Part shown: one piece after another, positions 1 to 8,210 of the stretch
Position numbering within the stretch: position 1 is the stretch's first letter
Layout: every line of letters starts with the position of its first letter
NCBI RefSeq assembly: GCF_021129305.1
Contig: NZ_JAJOMB010000001.1
Coordinates: 558,001 to 622,000 of the forward strand
Source of the DNA: Kineosporia babensis
Lineage (GTDB): Bacteria > Actinomycetota > Actinomycetes > Actinomycetales > Kineosporiaceae
DNA length: 64,000 nt
Direction of reading: 5' to 3'
The notes under the pieces: generated by a model
Seen by the model: the letters and a program-made list of their open reading frames with translations, nothing else
The model's database searches: none
Told to the model about the DNA's origin: nothing
Position numbers and translations under genes: made by a program

Positions 1-79
1 GTTTGGCGGCCGGATTGGCCCGGCCGATCGGCGCGGTCGAGGCCTCCCGTTGATCCAGGCCGGTCAGCAGCACGGTCAC
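1..79 (-). CDS. ykoC: ECF transporter transmembrane (T) component, YkoC/EcfT-like, partial
   Basis: The window starts inside this gene, so only about the first 26 codons are visible. The GTG start overlaps the stop of the upstream ATPase gene by four bases (GTGA), which indicates translational coupling. The visible peptide contains PIGRANPAAK, the kind of short leader that precedes the first membrane segment in EcfT proteins. Family knowledge: the T component is a membrane protein that couples the paired ATPase domains to the substrate-binding S component. Its place after the S component and a double ATPase matches the ykoEDC order. The assignment rests mostly on this context. Confidence 0.7.
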   Translation of the reverse strand, partial: MTVLLTGLDQREASTAPIGRANPAAK

Positions 80-1602
80 AGCTTCACCACCTCTCCGTGC
101 GCGGCCAGCAGCTCGACCAGCTCGGCGTCGTGGGTGGCGGCCACCACGGCCTTGCCCTCACCGAGCAGTTCCACCAGCAGGGCGGCCAGTTCGGCCCAGG
201 TGCGAGCGTCCTGACCGAAAGTCGGCTCGTCGAGCACGAGTACGTCAGGCGCAGTGGCCAGCACGGTCGCCACCGACAGCCGGCGCTGTTCGCCGCCGGA
301 GAGGGTGTACGGGTTGGCCCGGGCCAGATGGTCCAGCCGGAGCCGTTCGAGCAAACCCCCAATTTGAGACGTTGTTGCTGGGTTTGCCTTTCCGAAGAGA
401 CGTTTCTTCTGGCTGGCCACCCGTTCCGGCCCGACCGCGAGCTCTTGTTCCACGGTGGGAGCGACGAACTGGTGCTGCGGGTCCTGGAACACGGTGCCGA
501 TCCGGCTGACCAGTTGTCCGGCTCGCCACTTGTGCGGGTCCGGGCCGGCGCCCTTGGCCAGGGCATCCGAGGCGGTCAGCTTGCCCGCGGCCGGTGCGGT
601 CAGACCGGCCAGAGCCAAAGCAAGCGTGGATTTGCCAGCCCCGTTCGCACCGGTGATGGCCAAGGCCCGACCGGCTCGCACCACCAGGTCGACGTCCCGC
701 ACCGGGGGCTGCTCCTGGCCCGGCCGCCGAGCAGCCAATCCCTGCGCCGTAAGCAGGGGCGACCTACCCACAGCAACCACCTGTTTACCCACACCTACAC
801 GCCCCGCCGCGCCGCTACGTCCCCCATTACCCGGAACCCAAACCCCCGCCGCGGCCAGCGAATCCGTCTGCTCCGCAAACACGCGTCCCGGAGGCCCGTC
901 GGCGTACACCCCACCGCCCGGCTCCAGCACCACCACCCGATCGATCAGCGGCAGCCAGGGCTCCACCCGGTGCTCGATCAGAATGCAGCCCGCGCCAGTC
1001 ATCTCCAGCACCGTGGCAATCGTCTGCCGAACCTGATCGGCGCCCTCCGGGTCGAGCATTGCCGTGGGCTCGTCGAGCAGCAGCAACCCCGGGCCGAGCG
1101 CCAGCACCCCGGCCAGAGCCAGCCGCTGCCGCTCCCCGCCCGAGAGCTGCCCGGTCGAATGCTCGACGGGGTACGGAAATCCCACCCCGTCGAGCGCCTT
1201 GTGCACCTTGGGCCAGATCTCGGTCTCCGGCACGGCGTGGTTCTCCAGGCCGAACGCCACGTCGTCGCCGCACCGGGCCAGCACGGTCTGCGCCTGCGGA
1301 TCCTGCAGCAACAGCCCGGTCACGGCGTGCCCGTCGCGTACTGCCTCCTGCCGCGCCCGGCGCGTCTGCACACCGTCGATCAGTAGTACGCCCTCCTCGT
1401 CGCCGCCCGACTCGTCCGGATCCAGCAGCCCGGCCAGCCCCGCCAGCAGCGTCGACTTACCCGCCCCACTGGCGCCGAGCAGCAGCACTCGCTCGCCCGG
1501 CTCGATCCGCAGATCCAGCCCGCGCACCGCCCAGGCCTTGCGCGTGGAGTGGCGCCAGCCCCAGCCGCGCGCCTCGACCAGGGGCGGCCCGGGTTCAGAC
1601 AC
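76..1602 (-). CDS. ykoD: ECF transporter ATPase with two fused nucleotide-binding domains (YkoD-like)
   Basis: The 508-residue protein holds two complete ABC ATPase domains. Domain 1 has Walker A GASGAGKST near residue 43, signature LSGGERQR and Walker B LLLLDEPTA. Domain 2 has Walker A GANGAGKST near residue 320, signature LSGGEQRR and VLVLDEPTF. The two halves correspond to EcfA1 and EcfA2 on one chain, as in YkoD. It should energise uptake on the cytoplasmic face of the membrane together with the flanking S and T components. The GTG start overlaps the end of the S-component gene by 8 bases and the stop overlaps the T-component start by 4, so the three genes form one operon behind the TPP riboswitch. 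Confidence 0.93.
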   Translation of the reverse strand: MSEPGPPLVEARGWGWRHSTRKAWAVRGLDLRIEPGERVLLLGASGAGKSTLLAGLAGLLDPDESGGDEEGVLLIDGVQTRRARQEAVRDGHAVTGLLLQDPQAQTVLARCGDDVAFGLENHAVPETEIWPKVHKALDGVGFPYPVEHSTGQLSGGERQRLALAGVLALGPGLLLLDEPTAMLDPEGADQVRQTIATVLEMTGAGCILIEHRVEPWLPLIDRVVVLEPGGGVYADGPPGRVFAEQTDSLAAAGVWVPGNGGRSGAAGRVGVGKQVVAVGRSPLLTAQGLAARRPGQEQPPVRDVDLVVRAGRALAITGANGAGKSTLALALAGLTAPAAGKLTASDALAKGAGPDPHKWRAGQLVSRIGTVFQDPQHQFVAPTVEQELAVGPERVASQKKRLFGKANPATTSQIGGLLERLRLDHLARANPYTLSGGEQRRLSVATVLATAPDVLVLDEPTFGQDARTWAELAALLVELLGEGKAVVAATHDAELVELLAAHGEVVKL

Positions 1603-2365
1603 GTTCTGCGGTCCGGCCCGAAGCCAACGGCGCGAGTGCTCCGGTGCGCGCCAGTGCCTGGGTGAGCAGCCATGACCCCAGCCCGGCGATCACCACGCCG
1701 GAAGCCATCGCGACCACTACGTAGACCAACTTGGTACCGGCGGCGAGCTCGGGGTAATAGATCACCGTGTCCAGGAGGCCGACCGCCACGCCCGCCCCGG
1801 CACCCGCCAGCAGGGAAGTAACGAGGCCGTAGCTGCGGTAGAGCAGCAGAGCGAACACCACTTCGGCACCCATACCCTCGACGATGCCGTACCAGACCGT
1901 GCTGAAGCCCCACTCGTTACCGACCAGCGCGGACAACGACGCCGCCACCAGCTCGGTGTACACCGCTGCTCCCGGACGCCGTACCACCAGCGCACCGAGC
2001 ACCGCGGGGAACAGCCAGACGCCCACCACCAGCGCAGACACTGGCGGGACCATGGCCTCGCGCAGCGGGGTAGAGGCGACGTTCCACGCGGCGAAGATCA
2101 GGCCGCCGGCCACACCGAGCACGCTGGCCACCACGATGTCGACCACCCGCCAGCGTCCGGCCTTGGCCGTCGAGGCAGTGATCGCTACCCCCGCGGTGCC
2201 GACAAACAGGGCGATCGGCACGGTCAGGTCGGCCAGCGGGGTACCGAACAGGCTGACGCTGCCAGGTAGGCCGATCAGGTAGATCAACACGCCCAGGGCC
2301 ACCGCGCCGACCGCTACGTACAAGCGGGGGCCGTTCCAGGGCTTTTCCGGTTCCTTCTGGTTCAT
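1595..2365 (-). CDS. ykoE: ECF transporter substrate-binding (S) component, YkoE family
   Basis: This 256-residue protein is very hydrophobic, with about six predicted membrane segments starting near residue 15. It has the polytopic, soluble-domain-free shape of ECF S components. The following double ATPase and T component, plus the TPP riboswitch in the leader, point to YkoE, which imports the thiamine precursor hydroxymethylpyrimidine in Bacillus. That substrate is inferred from context. The ATG at 2365 is preceded by GGAGG at 9 bases spacing, and this Shine-Dalgarno sits inside a hairpin. No ykoF-like gene is seen beside it. Confidence 0.88.
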   Translation of the reverse strand: MNQKEPEKPWNGPRLYVAVGAVALGVLIYLIGLPGSVSLFGTPLADLTVPIALFVGTAGVAITASTAKAGRWRVVDIVVASVLGVAGGLIFAAWNVASTPLREAMVPPVSALVVGVWLFPAVLGALVVRRPGAAVYTELVAASLSALVGNEWGFSTVWYGIVEGMGAEVVFALLLYRSYGLVTSLLAGAGAGVAVGLLDTVIYYPELAAGTKLVYVVVAMASGVVIAGLGSWLLTQALARTGALAPLASGRTAERV

Positions 2366-2374
2366 CGTGGCGCT

Positions 2375-2390
2375 CCTCCGGTATCGGAGG
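2375..2390 (-). promoter_or_regulatory. Shine-Dalgarno sequestering hairpin upstream of ykoE
   Basis: A perfect 6-bp stem (CCTCCG and CGGAGG, loop of 4) includes the GGAGG ribosome binding site of the S-component gene. A second hairpin (2394-2417, arms GCCGT and ACGGC around TGCCC/GGGCA) lies between it and the TPP aptamer. This arrangement suggests that ligand binding blocks translation initiation rather than ending transcription. No U-tract is visible after either hairpin. Confidence 0.7.
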
Positions 2391-2429
2391 GGTGCCGTCT
2401 GCCCGTGGGCAAACGGCCGAGGACGGCTC

Positions 2430-2511
2430 GACTCCCTTCGCCGGCATGACCCGGATCAGGTTCGAGGGTCTGCGGTCACCCGCACTCTCAGCGCCCCTTT
2501 GGCGCTCCCCT
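2430..2511 (-). ncRNA. TPP riboswitch (thi-box aptamer)
   Basis: Read on the minus strand, the segment carries the hallmark thi-box blocks in order: GGGGAGC near the 5' end, GCTGAGAGTGCGGGT, the GACCCT block followed by GAACCTGATCCGGGT, then ATGCCGGCGAAGGGAGTC. These are the conserved pyrimidine- and pyrophosphate-binding segments of the thiamine pyrophosphate aptamer. It starts about 65 bases upstream of the YkoE-like gene, so high TPP should switch off the thiamine-precursor transporter. Confidence 0.97.
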
Positions 2512-2601
2512 GTCGCACCTGTGACGTTACACCTACTTAGCGCTCGGCGCCGAGACCACTTCTGCGCTGACAGTGCGCTCAGCATCTGTCACCCTGTTGC
2601 G

Positions 2602-2754
2602 ATGATCCTCAGGATGCTGCGCAGCACCACTGAGTCCGGCACCGGGCCCAGCCCGCTGGCCCGGCTGCTCGCTCTACTGTGCCTGATCGGCATGCTCGGG
2701 ATCACCGCCCCGGTTCTCATCCCCATGCTGCGCTGGGTCTTCGATCTGCTCTGA
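2602..2754 (+). CDS. small single-pass membrane protein, unknown function
   Basis: This is a 50-codon frame starting ATG at 2602. Residues 1-15 are polar and contain arginines, and residues 18-45 form one strongly hydrophobic segment (LARLLALLCLIGMLGI). It is divergent from the thiamine-precursor transporter. No clear Shine-Dalgarno precedes the start, and I recognise no family. It could be a real small membrane protein or a chance frame in GC-rich DNA. Confidence 0.4.
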   Translation: MILRMLRSTTESGTGPSPLARLLALLCLIGMLGITAPVLIPMLRWVFDLL

Positions 2755-2841
2755 GGGCCCTTTGACGATGCTCGGCCGCGGCATTTACGACAGGATTGAT
2801 CCACAGTCCGGACGTATGTGGCGCGGTGAAGGAGAGCAGGC

Positions 2842-3117
2842 ATGAACTCGGTGATGTGGAAGGTCCTGTCCGCAGTCTCCGCGATCGCGGCGGCGCAGGC
2901 GGCCAACCAGACGCTCAACCTGATTTGGAAGGGCGCCACCGGCAACCAGCCGCCGACCGTCCCGGAGGACCCGGAGACCACCTGGAAGGAAGCCATCGCC
3001 TGGGCCGCGCTGTCCGGCGCGATCATGGGGGTGGCCCGGATGTTCGCCACCCGCAAGGCGGCGGCGTACTACGTGAAGTCCACCGGCAAGATGCCGAAGG
3101 CCCTGATCCGGGACTGA
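2842..3117 (+). CDS. DUF4235 family membrane-associated protein
   Basis: The 91-residue protein begins MNSVMWKVLSAVSA and has two hydrophobic segments (about residues 8-24 and 50-68). They flank a polar linker with PEDPETTWKEAIAWAALSGA, the recognisable core of DUF4235, a small actinobacterial family of unknown function. The start is supported by GAAGGAGAG a few bases upstream. The next gene starts two bases after the stop, so the two are probably cotranscribed, although no functional link is known. Confidence 0.85.
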   Translation: MNSVMWKVLSAVSAIAAAQAANQTLNLIWKGATGNQPPTVPEDPETTWKEAIAWAALSGAIMGVARMFATRKAAAYYVKSTGKMPKALIRD

Positions 3118-3119
3118 TC

Positions 3120-4019
3120 GTGCTGCCGTTGGGTGACAGGCCTCTGCTCCTGGACGGAGGCCTGTCCACCGAACTCGAATATCGCGGGTACGACATCTCC
3201 GGGCAGCTCTGGTCCGCCCAGTTGCTGCTCGATGCGCCCTCCGCCGTGGTCGCGGCGCACCGGGCTTTTCTCGACGCCGGCGCCGACATCATCACCACCG
3301 CCAGCTACCAGGCCTCCCTGGAGGGCTTCGCCCGCGCCGGGTACTCATCCGCCACGGCCCAGCAGCTCATCCGCCGCTCGGTCGAGCTGGCCCGACAGGC
3401 CATCGACGAGTCCGGCCGCCAGGCTTTCATCGCCGGCTCGGTCGGACCCTACGGCGCCATGCTGGCCGACGGCTCCGAATACACCGGGCAGTACGGGGAT
3501 ATCAGCCTGTCCTCGTTGCGCGACTTTCATCGCCCCCGGCTAGAACTGCTGGCCGAGGCCGGAATTGACGTCCTGGCGGTCGAAACCGTGCCCTCGCTGC
3601 TCGAGGTCGAGGCTCTTCTCTTGGAACTGGACCGCCTCGGTCACCCAGCCTGGCTCTCCCTGACCACCCAAACGTCCCCAGTTGGTGTTCTTACTCGACG
3701 CGATGAACCAGCCGCAAAAGCCTTCGCAATGGCCGGTTCTGCCGCTTCGCTGATCGCGGTGGGCATCAACTGCACCGATCCCGTGGGCGCCGGGGCTGCC
3801 GTAGCACTGGCCGCTGACACCAGCGGCAAGCCCGGCGTGGTTTATCCGAACAGCGGGGAGGGTTGGGACACGGTCCGCCGAGTTTGGACGCCCGCCTCCA
3901 GCTCTCAGGGTTTGCTTGGAGACGTAGACGGCTGGGTTGCGTCGGGAGCGCGCATCATCGGTGGTTGTTGCCGGGTAGGACCGGCCCAGACCAGAGCCCT
4001 GGCTGAGAATCTCGCCTGA
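3120..4019 (+). CDS. mmuM: homocysteine S-methyltransferase (MmuM-like)
   Basis: The 299-residue protein spans one homocysteine-binding barrel domain. It has LLLDGGLSTELE near the N-terminus, GINCTDP around residue 220, and GGCCRVGP near the C-terminus. The cysteines of the last two motifs are the family's zinc ligands. It should methylate homocysteine to methionine from S-methylmethionine or S-adenosylmethionine in the cytoplasm. The frame is open further upstream, but the GTG at 3120 follows the DUF4235 stop by two bases and gives the normal family length and N-terminus. No S-methylmethionine permease lies beside it. Confidence 0.92.
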   Translation: MLPLGDRPLLLDGGLSTELEYRGYDISGQLWSAQLLLDAPSAVVAAHRAFLDAGADIITTASYQASLEGFARAGYSSATAQQLIRRSVELARQAIDESGRQAFIAGSVGPYGAMLADGSEYTGQYGDISLSSLRDFHRPRLELLAEAGIDVLAVETVPSLLEVEALLLELDRLGHPAWLSLTTQTSPVGVLTRRDEPAAKAFAMAGSAASLIAVGINCTDPVGAGAAVALAADTSGKPGVVYPNSGEGWDTVRRVWTPASSSQGLLGDVDGWVASGARIIGGCCRVGPAQTRALAENLA

Positions 4020-4128
4020 GTTTCTTGCAGATCGCTGCGCCGGACGAGTGAGTCGGCGAGCACGGGGCGTGCGGCGTTCACTCATTCGGTGGTTCACGTT
4101 GAGCTAGCCCTGAATCACTATCTGTCAC

Positions 4129-5892
4129 ATGAGCTTGAACAACGTCACCGCCCACGAAACTGCCACGGACTCGGCGAACCGGAAGTGCCTGACGCGCAAC
4201 CGGGTCGTGGGCTCGCTGATCGCCACCGCCCTTGGCGTCAGCCTGTTCGCCCCCTCGGCGAGTGCCGCCGCTCCCGGCTCCGCGTTCCAGGCGGCCTCGG
4301 CCGGCAACAACGTTCTGGTCAACGCCGCGCCGGTGGCCGCCCCCGCCACGTACACCCCCGCCACCGTGCACAACCCCGCCGCCGGTAACGGCAAGCTCGA
4401 GATCACCGCGACGACCGACACTTTCGAGGCCAGCCTGGCCGACTTCCGGGCCGCCAAGTGGACGGCCGTCGTCAACTCCCGCACCATCCCGGTGACCTGG
4501 GTCTCCGCCACCAAGGTCACGGTCGCGCTGCCCGCCGGTGAGGCCGGCACCGCGGCGACCATCACGTTCAAGAAGGACGGGGTGGACACCGGCGAGGCCG
4601 AGATCAAGTACGAAGGCAAGATCACCAGCGTGATGTGGAAGCTGGACGGCGCCGACGGATCCCGGATCGGCACGATCCGCGGCGTCGGACTGGACAAGAT
4701 CACCGGGCTGAAGCTGGCCACCACCGTCGCCGGTGACGCGTCGGCGCAGGAACTCACGCTGACCTCCCGCGCCGACCTCGCTGCGCTGACCGCGGCCGCC
4801 GAGGGCTACACCAAGACCGCCACCGAGGTACGGGTCAAGCTCCCGGCCAACGTGACCGGCCAGGAAGGTGCCTGGCGCCTGGCCACCACCTACACCACCG
4901 GCTTCCAGCTCGCCGCGATCTCCCCGGCCACCAAGCTCGACACCAAGTTCGTGGCCCCGAAGCTCACCCGGCTCTCCGCGGCCGCGTTCAACACCGCAAC
5001 CACCAGCGACGTAACGGTTTACGGAACCAACCTGGGCGCCGTCGCCGAAGCCGCCACCACGACGCCTGCCTCCTACGGTGTCTTCCTGCGCCCGGTCGCC
5101 GCCGTCGACGCCAGCACCGACATCAAGGCCACGATCAAGAGCAGCAAGCAGACCCAGATCGTCATCGCCACGCCGGTGACCAGCGTGCCGAGCCCGATCG
5201 CGACCGGCGCCTACCGCGTGGTGCTCAAGAGCGGCCTGGGCGAGACCGTCGCCAGCAGCAAGCCCACCGAGCGCATCGAGGCCGTGGCCTCCGCCGACGT
5301 CACCGGCCTGGCCAACATCGGCGGCAACGGCGGCGGGGCCCGGCTCACCGTGGCCGGCAGCATCCTCGGGGCCGACGTCAAGACCTTCAACTCGCTGAGG
5401 TTCAGCGCCAAGAGCAAGGTCACGGTCAACGGCAAGGACAGCTTCAAGACGATCGCCCTGAAGTACATCGACAAGGACACCGTCGAGGCCGCGATCCCGA
5501 CCGGCACCCCCGGCGAAACCGTCCCGATCACCGTGTACCGCAACGGCGTCGAGATCGACTCGTTCAACCTGAAGTACGACGCCGCAATCACCGGCCTGAC
5601 CAAGAACGTGCTGACCACGGCCGGCGGCGACGTCAAGATCAACGGCGTGGGCCTGTCCGGCACCTTCACCCTGAAGAACATCGCCAAGGCCGACGGCAGC
5701 GCATTGTCGGCCGACGCGGCCCTCGCCGCCGACAAGGTCAAGCTGGACACCAAGGGCAAGTCCGGCACCCTGACCATCCCGGCCCTGGCCGAAGGTGTCT
5801 ACCAGATCACCTTCGCCCCGGCCTCCCCGTTCGCCGGCGCCAACCAGGTGTTCACCAGCAAGTCGGTGCTGACGGTCAGCAACAACGGCTGA
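4129..5892 (+). CDS. secreted multi-domain protein with TIG/IPT-like repeats
   Basis: The 587-residue protein has a Sec signal peptide: basic MSLNN...RKCLTRNRVVG, a hydrophobic stretch, and cleavage around ASA at residues 44-47. The mature part contains several immunoglobulin-like units, recognisable by phrases such as ITSVMWKLDGADG, VTVYGTNLG, ARLTVAGSILG and VKINGVGLSG, which are typical of TIG/IPT strands. No catalytic motif or cell-wall sorting signal is visible. A surface-layer, adhesin or matrix role is possible but unproven. It ends at a terminator shared with the convergent TIG protein downstream. Confidence 0.75.
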   Translation: MSLNNVTAHETATDSANRKCLTRNRVVGSLIATALGVSLFAPSASAAAPGSAFQAASAGNNVLVNAAPVAAPATYTPATVHNPAAGNGKLEITATTDTFEASLADFRAAKWTAVVNSRTIPVTWVSATKVTVALPAGEAGTAATITFKKDGVDTGEAEIKYEGKITSVMWKLDGADGSRIGTIRGVGLDKITGLKLATTVAGDASAQELTLTSRADLAALTAAAEGYTKTATEVRVKLPANVTGQEGAWRLATTYTTGFQLAAISPATKLDTKFVAPKLTRLSAAAFNTATTSDVTVYGTNLGAVAEAATTTPASYGVFLRPVAAVDASTDIKATIKSSKQTQIVIATPVTSVPSPIATGAYRVVLKSGLGETVASSKPTERIEAVASADVTGLANIGGNGGGARLTVAGSILGADVKTFNSLRFSAKSKVTVNGKDSFKTIALKYIDKDTVEAAIPTGTPGETVPITVYRNGVEIDSFNLKYDAAITGLTKNVLTTAGGDVKINGVGLSGTFTLKNIAKADGSALSADAALAADKVKLDTKGKSGTLTIPALAEGVYQITFAPASPFAGANQVFTSKSVLTVSNNG

Positions 5893-5915
5893 CCCCCTCA
5901 GCCGCAAAAGGCCGG

Positions 5916-5943
5916 AGCCCGGTCCCCTCGCGGGGGCCGGGCT
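5916..5943. terminator. bidirectional terminator between convergent TIG-protein genes
   Basis: AGCCCGG and CCGGGCT pair around an inner TCCCC/GGGGG stem with a TCGC loop, giving a 12-bp hairpin 23 bases after the rightward gene. It lies between two convergent genes and can serve both. Confidence 0.75.
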
Positions 5944-5985
5944 TCGGTGCGTTTCAGAAGAAGCGGTGTGTGCTGCCTTTCTGGA

Positions 5986-7014
5986 TCAGAACATGGCAGC
6001 CGTGTAGGTCGCAGTCTTCGACACCGGGGTTACCTCCGAGGTGTAGAGGCCAGCAGCTGTTGCGTTCAGCAACTGGACCGAAAATGCGCCGCTCAATGCA
6101 GCCGTCTTACAGGTCAACGATGTGTCGCTCTCGACGATGACCCCGGTGCAGGGGAAGAGATCAGCCGTGTCAGTGGTGTTCGCAGTCAAGGTTGTACCGC
6201 CGGGAACGAAAGCCACGACCACCTTTGCACCAGCGCCCCCGAACGTGAGCTTGTCGAAGCCCGCACCGGTCACGGTGACAACACGGTTTGCCGTACCGTC
6301 CCCGACGGCCGGCTTCACACTAACAACGGGGACGTATGTCAGGGTATCGGTCGTAGTGTTGGCAGATCCGTACTCGCTCGTGACTCGGACGGGGAAACCT
6401 GCACCCGGTGCGTGCGCAGGCAACTTGACGGAGAGCCTATTCGCATCGACATATGTGGCCGTTGCCTTCACACCGTCCACGGTGGCGGTTGTCTTGGCCG
6501 TGAATCCGGTTCCAGTTACGGTGACCGTATTTCCGCCCTTAACTGGAGCCTTCGCGATACCGCCCGTACCACCAGAGATGGTTGTCGCGGTGGGCGCTGC
6601 TGCGGTCTTAAAAGCGCCTGATCCTAGAGATGCTGCCGCAGCGGTAGTGCCGTCGAAGACACAGAGTGTCCAGGAACCACCGGTGAGCGCATCCGTCGTC
6701 AAAGTAATTTTCGTGGCGCTCACCACGTTGAACGCCGCTGCATCAACTCCGGTCGCCGCATCTGCGGCGAGACATGCGGCACCGGGGAAGAAGACGGCGG
6801 CTTTGGCGATATCTTCACCCAGCTTATCCTGGAAGCCCTTGCCAGTGACGCTTATCTGAGTTCCACCAGCGGCGTTGCCAGTGACCTTGTTGAGCTTTAG
6901 CGGCGTTGCGGCAGCCTCTGACGTGCCTGCAATGGTCAGGGTGCCCGCCACCGCGAGCGCGGCAGCAGCAGTCAGGCCGAGGGCTCGCTTGGCCGTGAAT
7001 TTAGGGGTGCGCAT
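5986..7014 (-). CDS. secreted TIG/IPT domain protein
   Basis: The 342-residue protein starts MRTPKFTAKRALGLTAAA with a Sec signal peptide cut after about TSEAAA. Three TIG-like units follow: one with TQISVTGKGFQD, one with NTVTVTGTGFTAKTTATVDG, and one with VVTVTGAGFDKLTFGG. Upstream codons stay open, but the ATG at 7014 has GGAGG at good spacing and begins directly with the signal peptide. Third-position A and T are more frequent than in neighbouring genes, so it may be a later acquisition. Its function is unknown; extracellular binding or a cell-surface structure is plausible. Confidence 0.8.
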   Translation of the reverse strand: MRTPKFTAKRALGLTAAAALAVAGTLTIAGTSEAAATPLKLNKVTGNAAGGTQISVTGKGFQDKLGEDIAKAAVFFPGAACLAADAATGVDAAAFNVVSATKITLTTDALTGGSWTLCVFDGTTAAAASLGSGAFKTAAAPTATTISGGTGGIAKAPVKGGNTVTVTGTGFTAKTTATVDGVKATATYVDANRLSVKLPAHAPGAGFPVRVTSEYGSANTTTDTLTYVPVVSVKPAVGDGTANRVVTVTGAGFDKLTFGGAGAKVVVAFVPGGTTLTANTTDTADLFPCTGVIVESDTSLTCKTAALSGAFSVQLLNATAAGLYTSEVTPVSKTATYTAAMF

Positions 7015-7073
7015 TGCGTTTCCTCCGCGTGAGAGCTCCCGGGGCCCCATCTGTGAAGCCCCACCGAGATGCC

Positions 7074-7100
7074 TTATCGACGCCCTCCCCGTCGGATGAA
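7074..7100 (-). promoter_or_regulatory. possible sigma-28-like promoter upstream of the TIG protein
   Basis: On the minus strand TTCA is followed by 15 bases and then GTCGATAA, close to the sigma-28 consensus (TAAA, N15, GCCGATAA). It sits about 60 bases upstream of the ATG at 7014. One match of this quality can occur by chance in GC-rich DNA. Confidence 0.25.
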
Positions 7101-7110
7101 CGTCCAGCAC

Positions 7111-7142
7111 GTAGCCTCACCCCTACGCGGGCGTAAGGCTAC
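7111..7142. repeat. inverted repeat in the TIG-protein leader
   Basis: GTAGCCT and AGGCTAC form 7-bp arms around an 18-base spacer that itself contains TACGC/GCGTA. It lies about 100 bases upstream of the start at 7014 and could be an operator or a leader hairpin. Confidence 0.4.
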
Positions 7143-7565
7143 GAACCGCGACGGTTTCCCCGGGGAAATTGCCGATTGCGCAACCCCTTTCGGGGGACAG
7201 GGTGCGGCAATACCCGGGAAATGTTGCACGCCGTGACGGTTGGCGTGCGGACGGGCGAATCCAGTGATCTTTAGCGGGTTCTATGTAACGCGGACGTAGC
7301 CCAGTCGGGGGACGGTTTGGCCTGTCTCGAGGTCGGATGTCGCCCCAAAAGCACTCAGTGGGTGCACTTCTGGCGCGGGTCGGGATCGTCGGCGGCCTGG
7401 CGCTCGAGAGGCGAAGTTCAAGGATTTTGCCAGGTGGGGTCTGGGGTTTCGCAGATGGTTGCGCGTGCCTTGAGGGTTTGTCGGGCGGCGGCGTTTCAGA
7501 GATGGGCCATGGCTGCGGATTGGCCTTCGCCGTCGGAGCCCGGGCAATGGAGCAAGGGCGTGAAT

Positions 7566-7609
7566 GTGTACATCGTGTACGTCTGGTACCGGGTGGACTC
7601 GATGTACAC
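7566..7609. repeat. perfect 10-bp inverted repeat with 24-base spacer
   Basis: GTGTACATCG (7566-7575) and CGATGTACAC (7600-7609) are exact reverse complements. A further GTGTAC follows the left arm directly. The size and spacing suit a regulator site or a hairpin, but no gene of known kind is adjacent. Confidence 0.55.
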
Positions 7610-8060
7610 GTTGTCAGTGCTTCCTTGGCAGGGTGCACTGTTAAACGGACCGGGCGTGAGGGCTCGAAGTCTTAACGGTCGGGCGCCGGGTCCCGAGGGA
7701 TGTCGGCGGCGGGGCGAGGCAGTGCTGGCGACCATGGCAGGGACCGTGGCGAACCGATAGCGATCCGGCAACGTTCCAGTGGCGCTGCGGCTGGTCTGGT
7801 GCCGATCGGCTGCAGTGTCCAAATCTGGGCACCGTGGGTGGCGCGGCAACCTCGGTGCGCTGAATCGACTCCGCCAGAGCTCTGACCTCAACGAGCTGGA
7901 CTCTGCCCTTGCGGCGGGTGCGGTTCTGCCCGGACGTACCTAGGCGCAGGCGTCATGCAGTGCGAGTGCGTTGCGCGGGCCGAAGGGGAGTTCGCCAGTG
8001 GCTTTCCCCGCTCCCCGAAGCCCGTGCCACGATCCGCGATCCAAGGGGGCGGTTCGCTAC

Positions 8061-8105
8061 ATCGGGGCAATAAAATCTGGATATAGCAAACTTTATTGCC
8101 CCGAT
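8061..8105. repeat. perfect 14-bp inverted repeat with AT-rich loop
   Basis: ATCGGGGCAATAAA (8061-8074) and TTTATTGCCCCGAT (8092-8105) pair without mismatch around a 17-base AT-rich loop. The loop is far more AT-rich than the surroundings. It may be a factor-independent terminator, a regulator site or a relic of a mobile element end; no coding frame is close. Confidence 0.7.
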
Positions 8106-8210
8106 CCTGGGATGCGCCCACCGTCACCGGGCAAGGAAAACAAATCCCGGATTGCGCGGCCTAGTCCGCCGCCGACGGTGAACTACATCAGCGGCACCAC
8201 TAGTCATGAG

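Noticed and set aside
2796-3119. Longer N-terminus for the homocysteine methyltransferase
   Set aside because: The extension overlaps the DUF4235 gene in another frame and is not part of the family; GTG 3120 gives the normal length.
4078-5907. Large leftward open frame opposite the first TIG protein
   Set aside because: It is a shadow frame caused by GC-rich third positions: low-complexity Gly/Val/Arg composition, no ribosome site, and antisense to a signal-peptide protein.
5916-5943. Operator rather than terminator between the TIG genes
   Set aside because: It lies between two convergent 3' ends, where a promoter element is not expected.
7123-7638. Leftward 171-codon frame in the gene-poor stretch
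   Set aside because: It is proline/arginine-rich without motifs, ribosome site or codon bias, and it crosses an inverted repeat.
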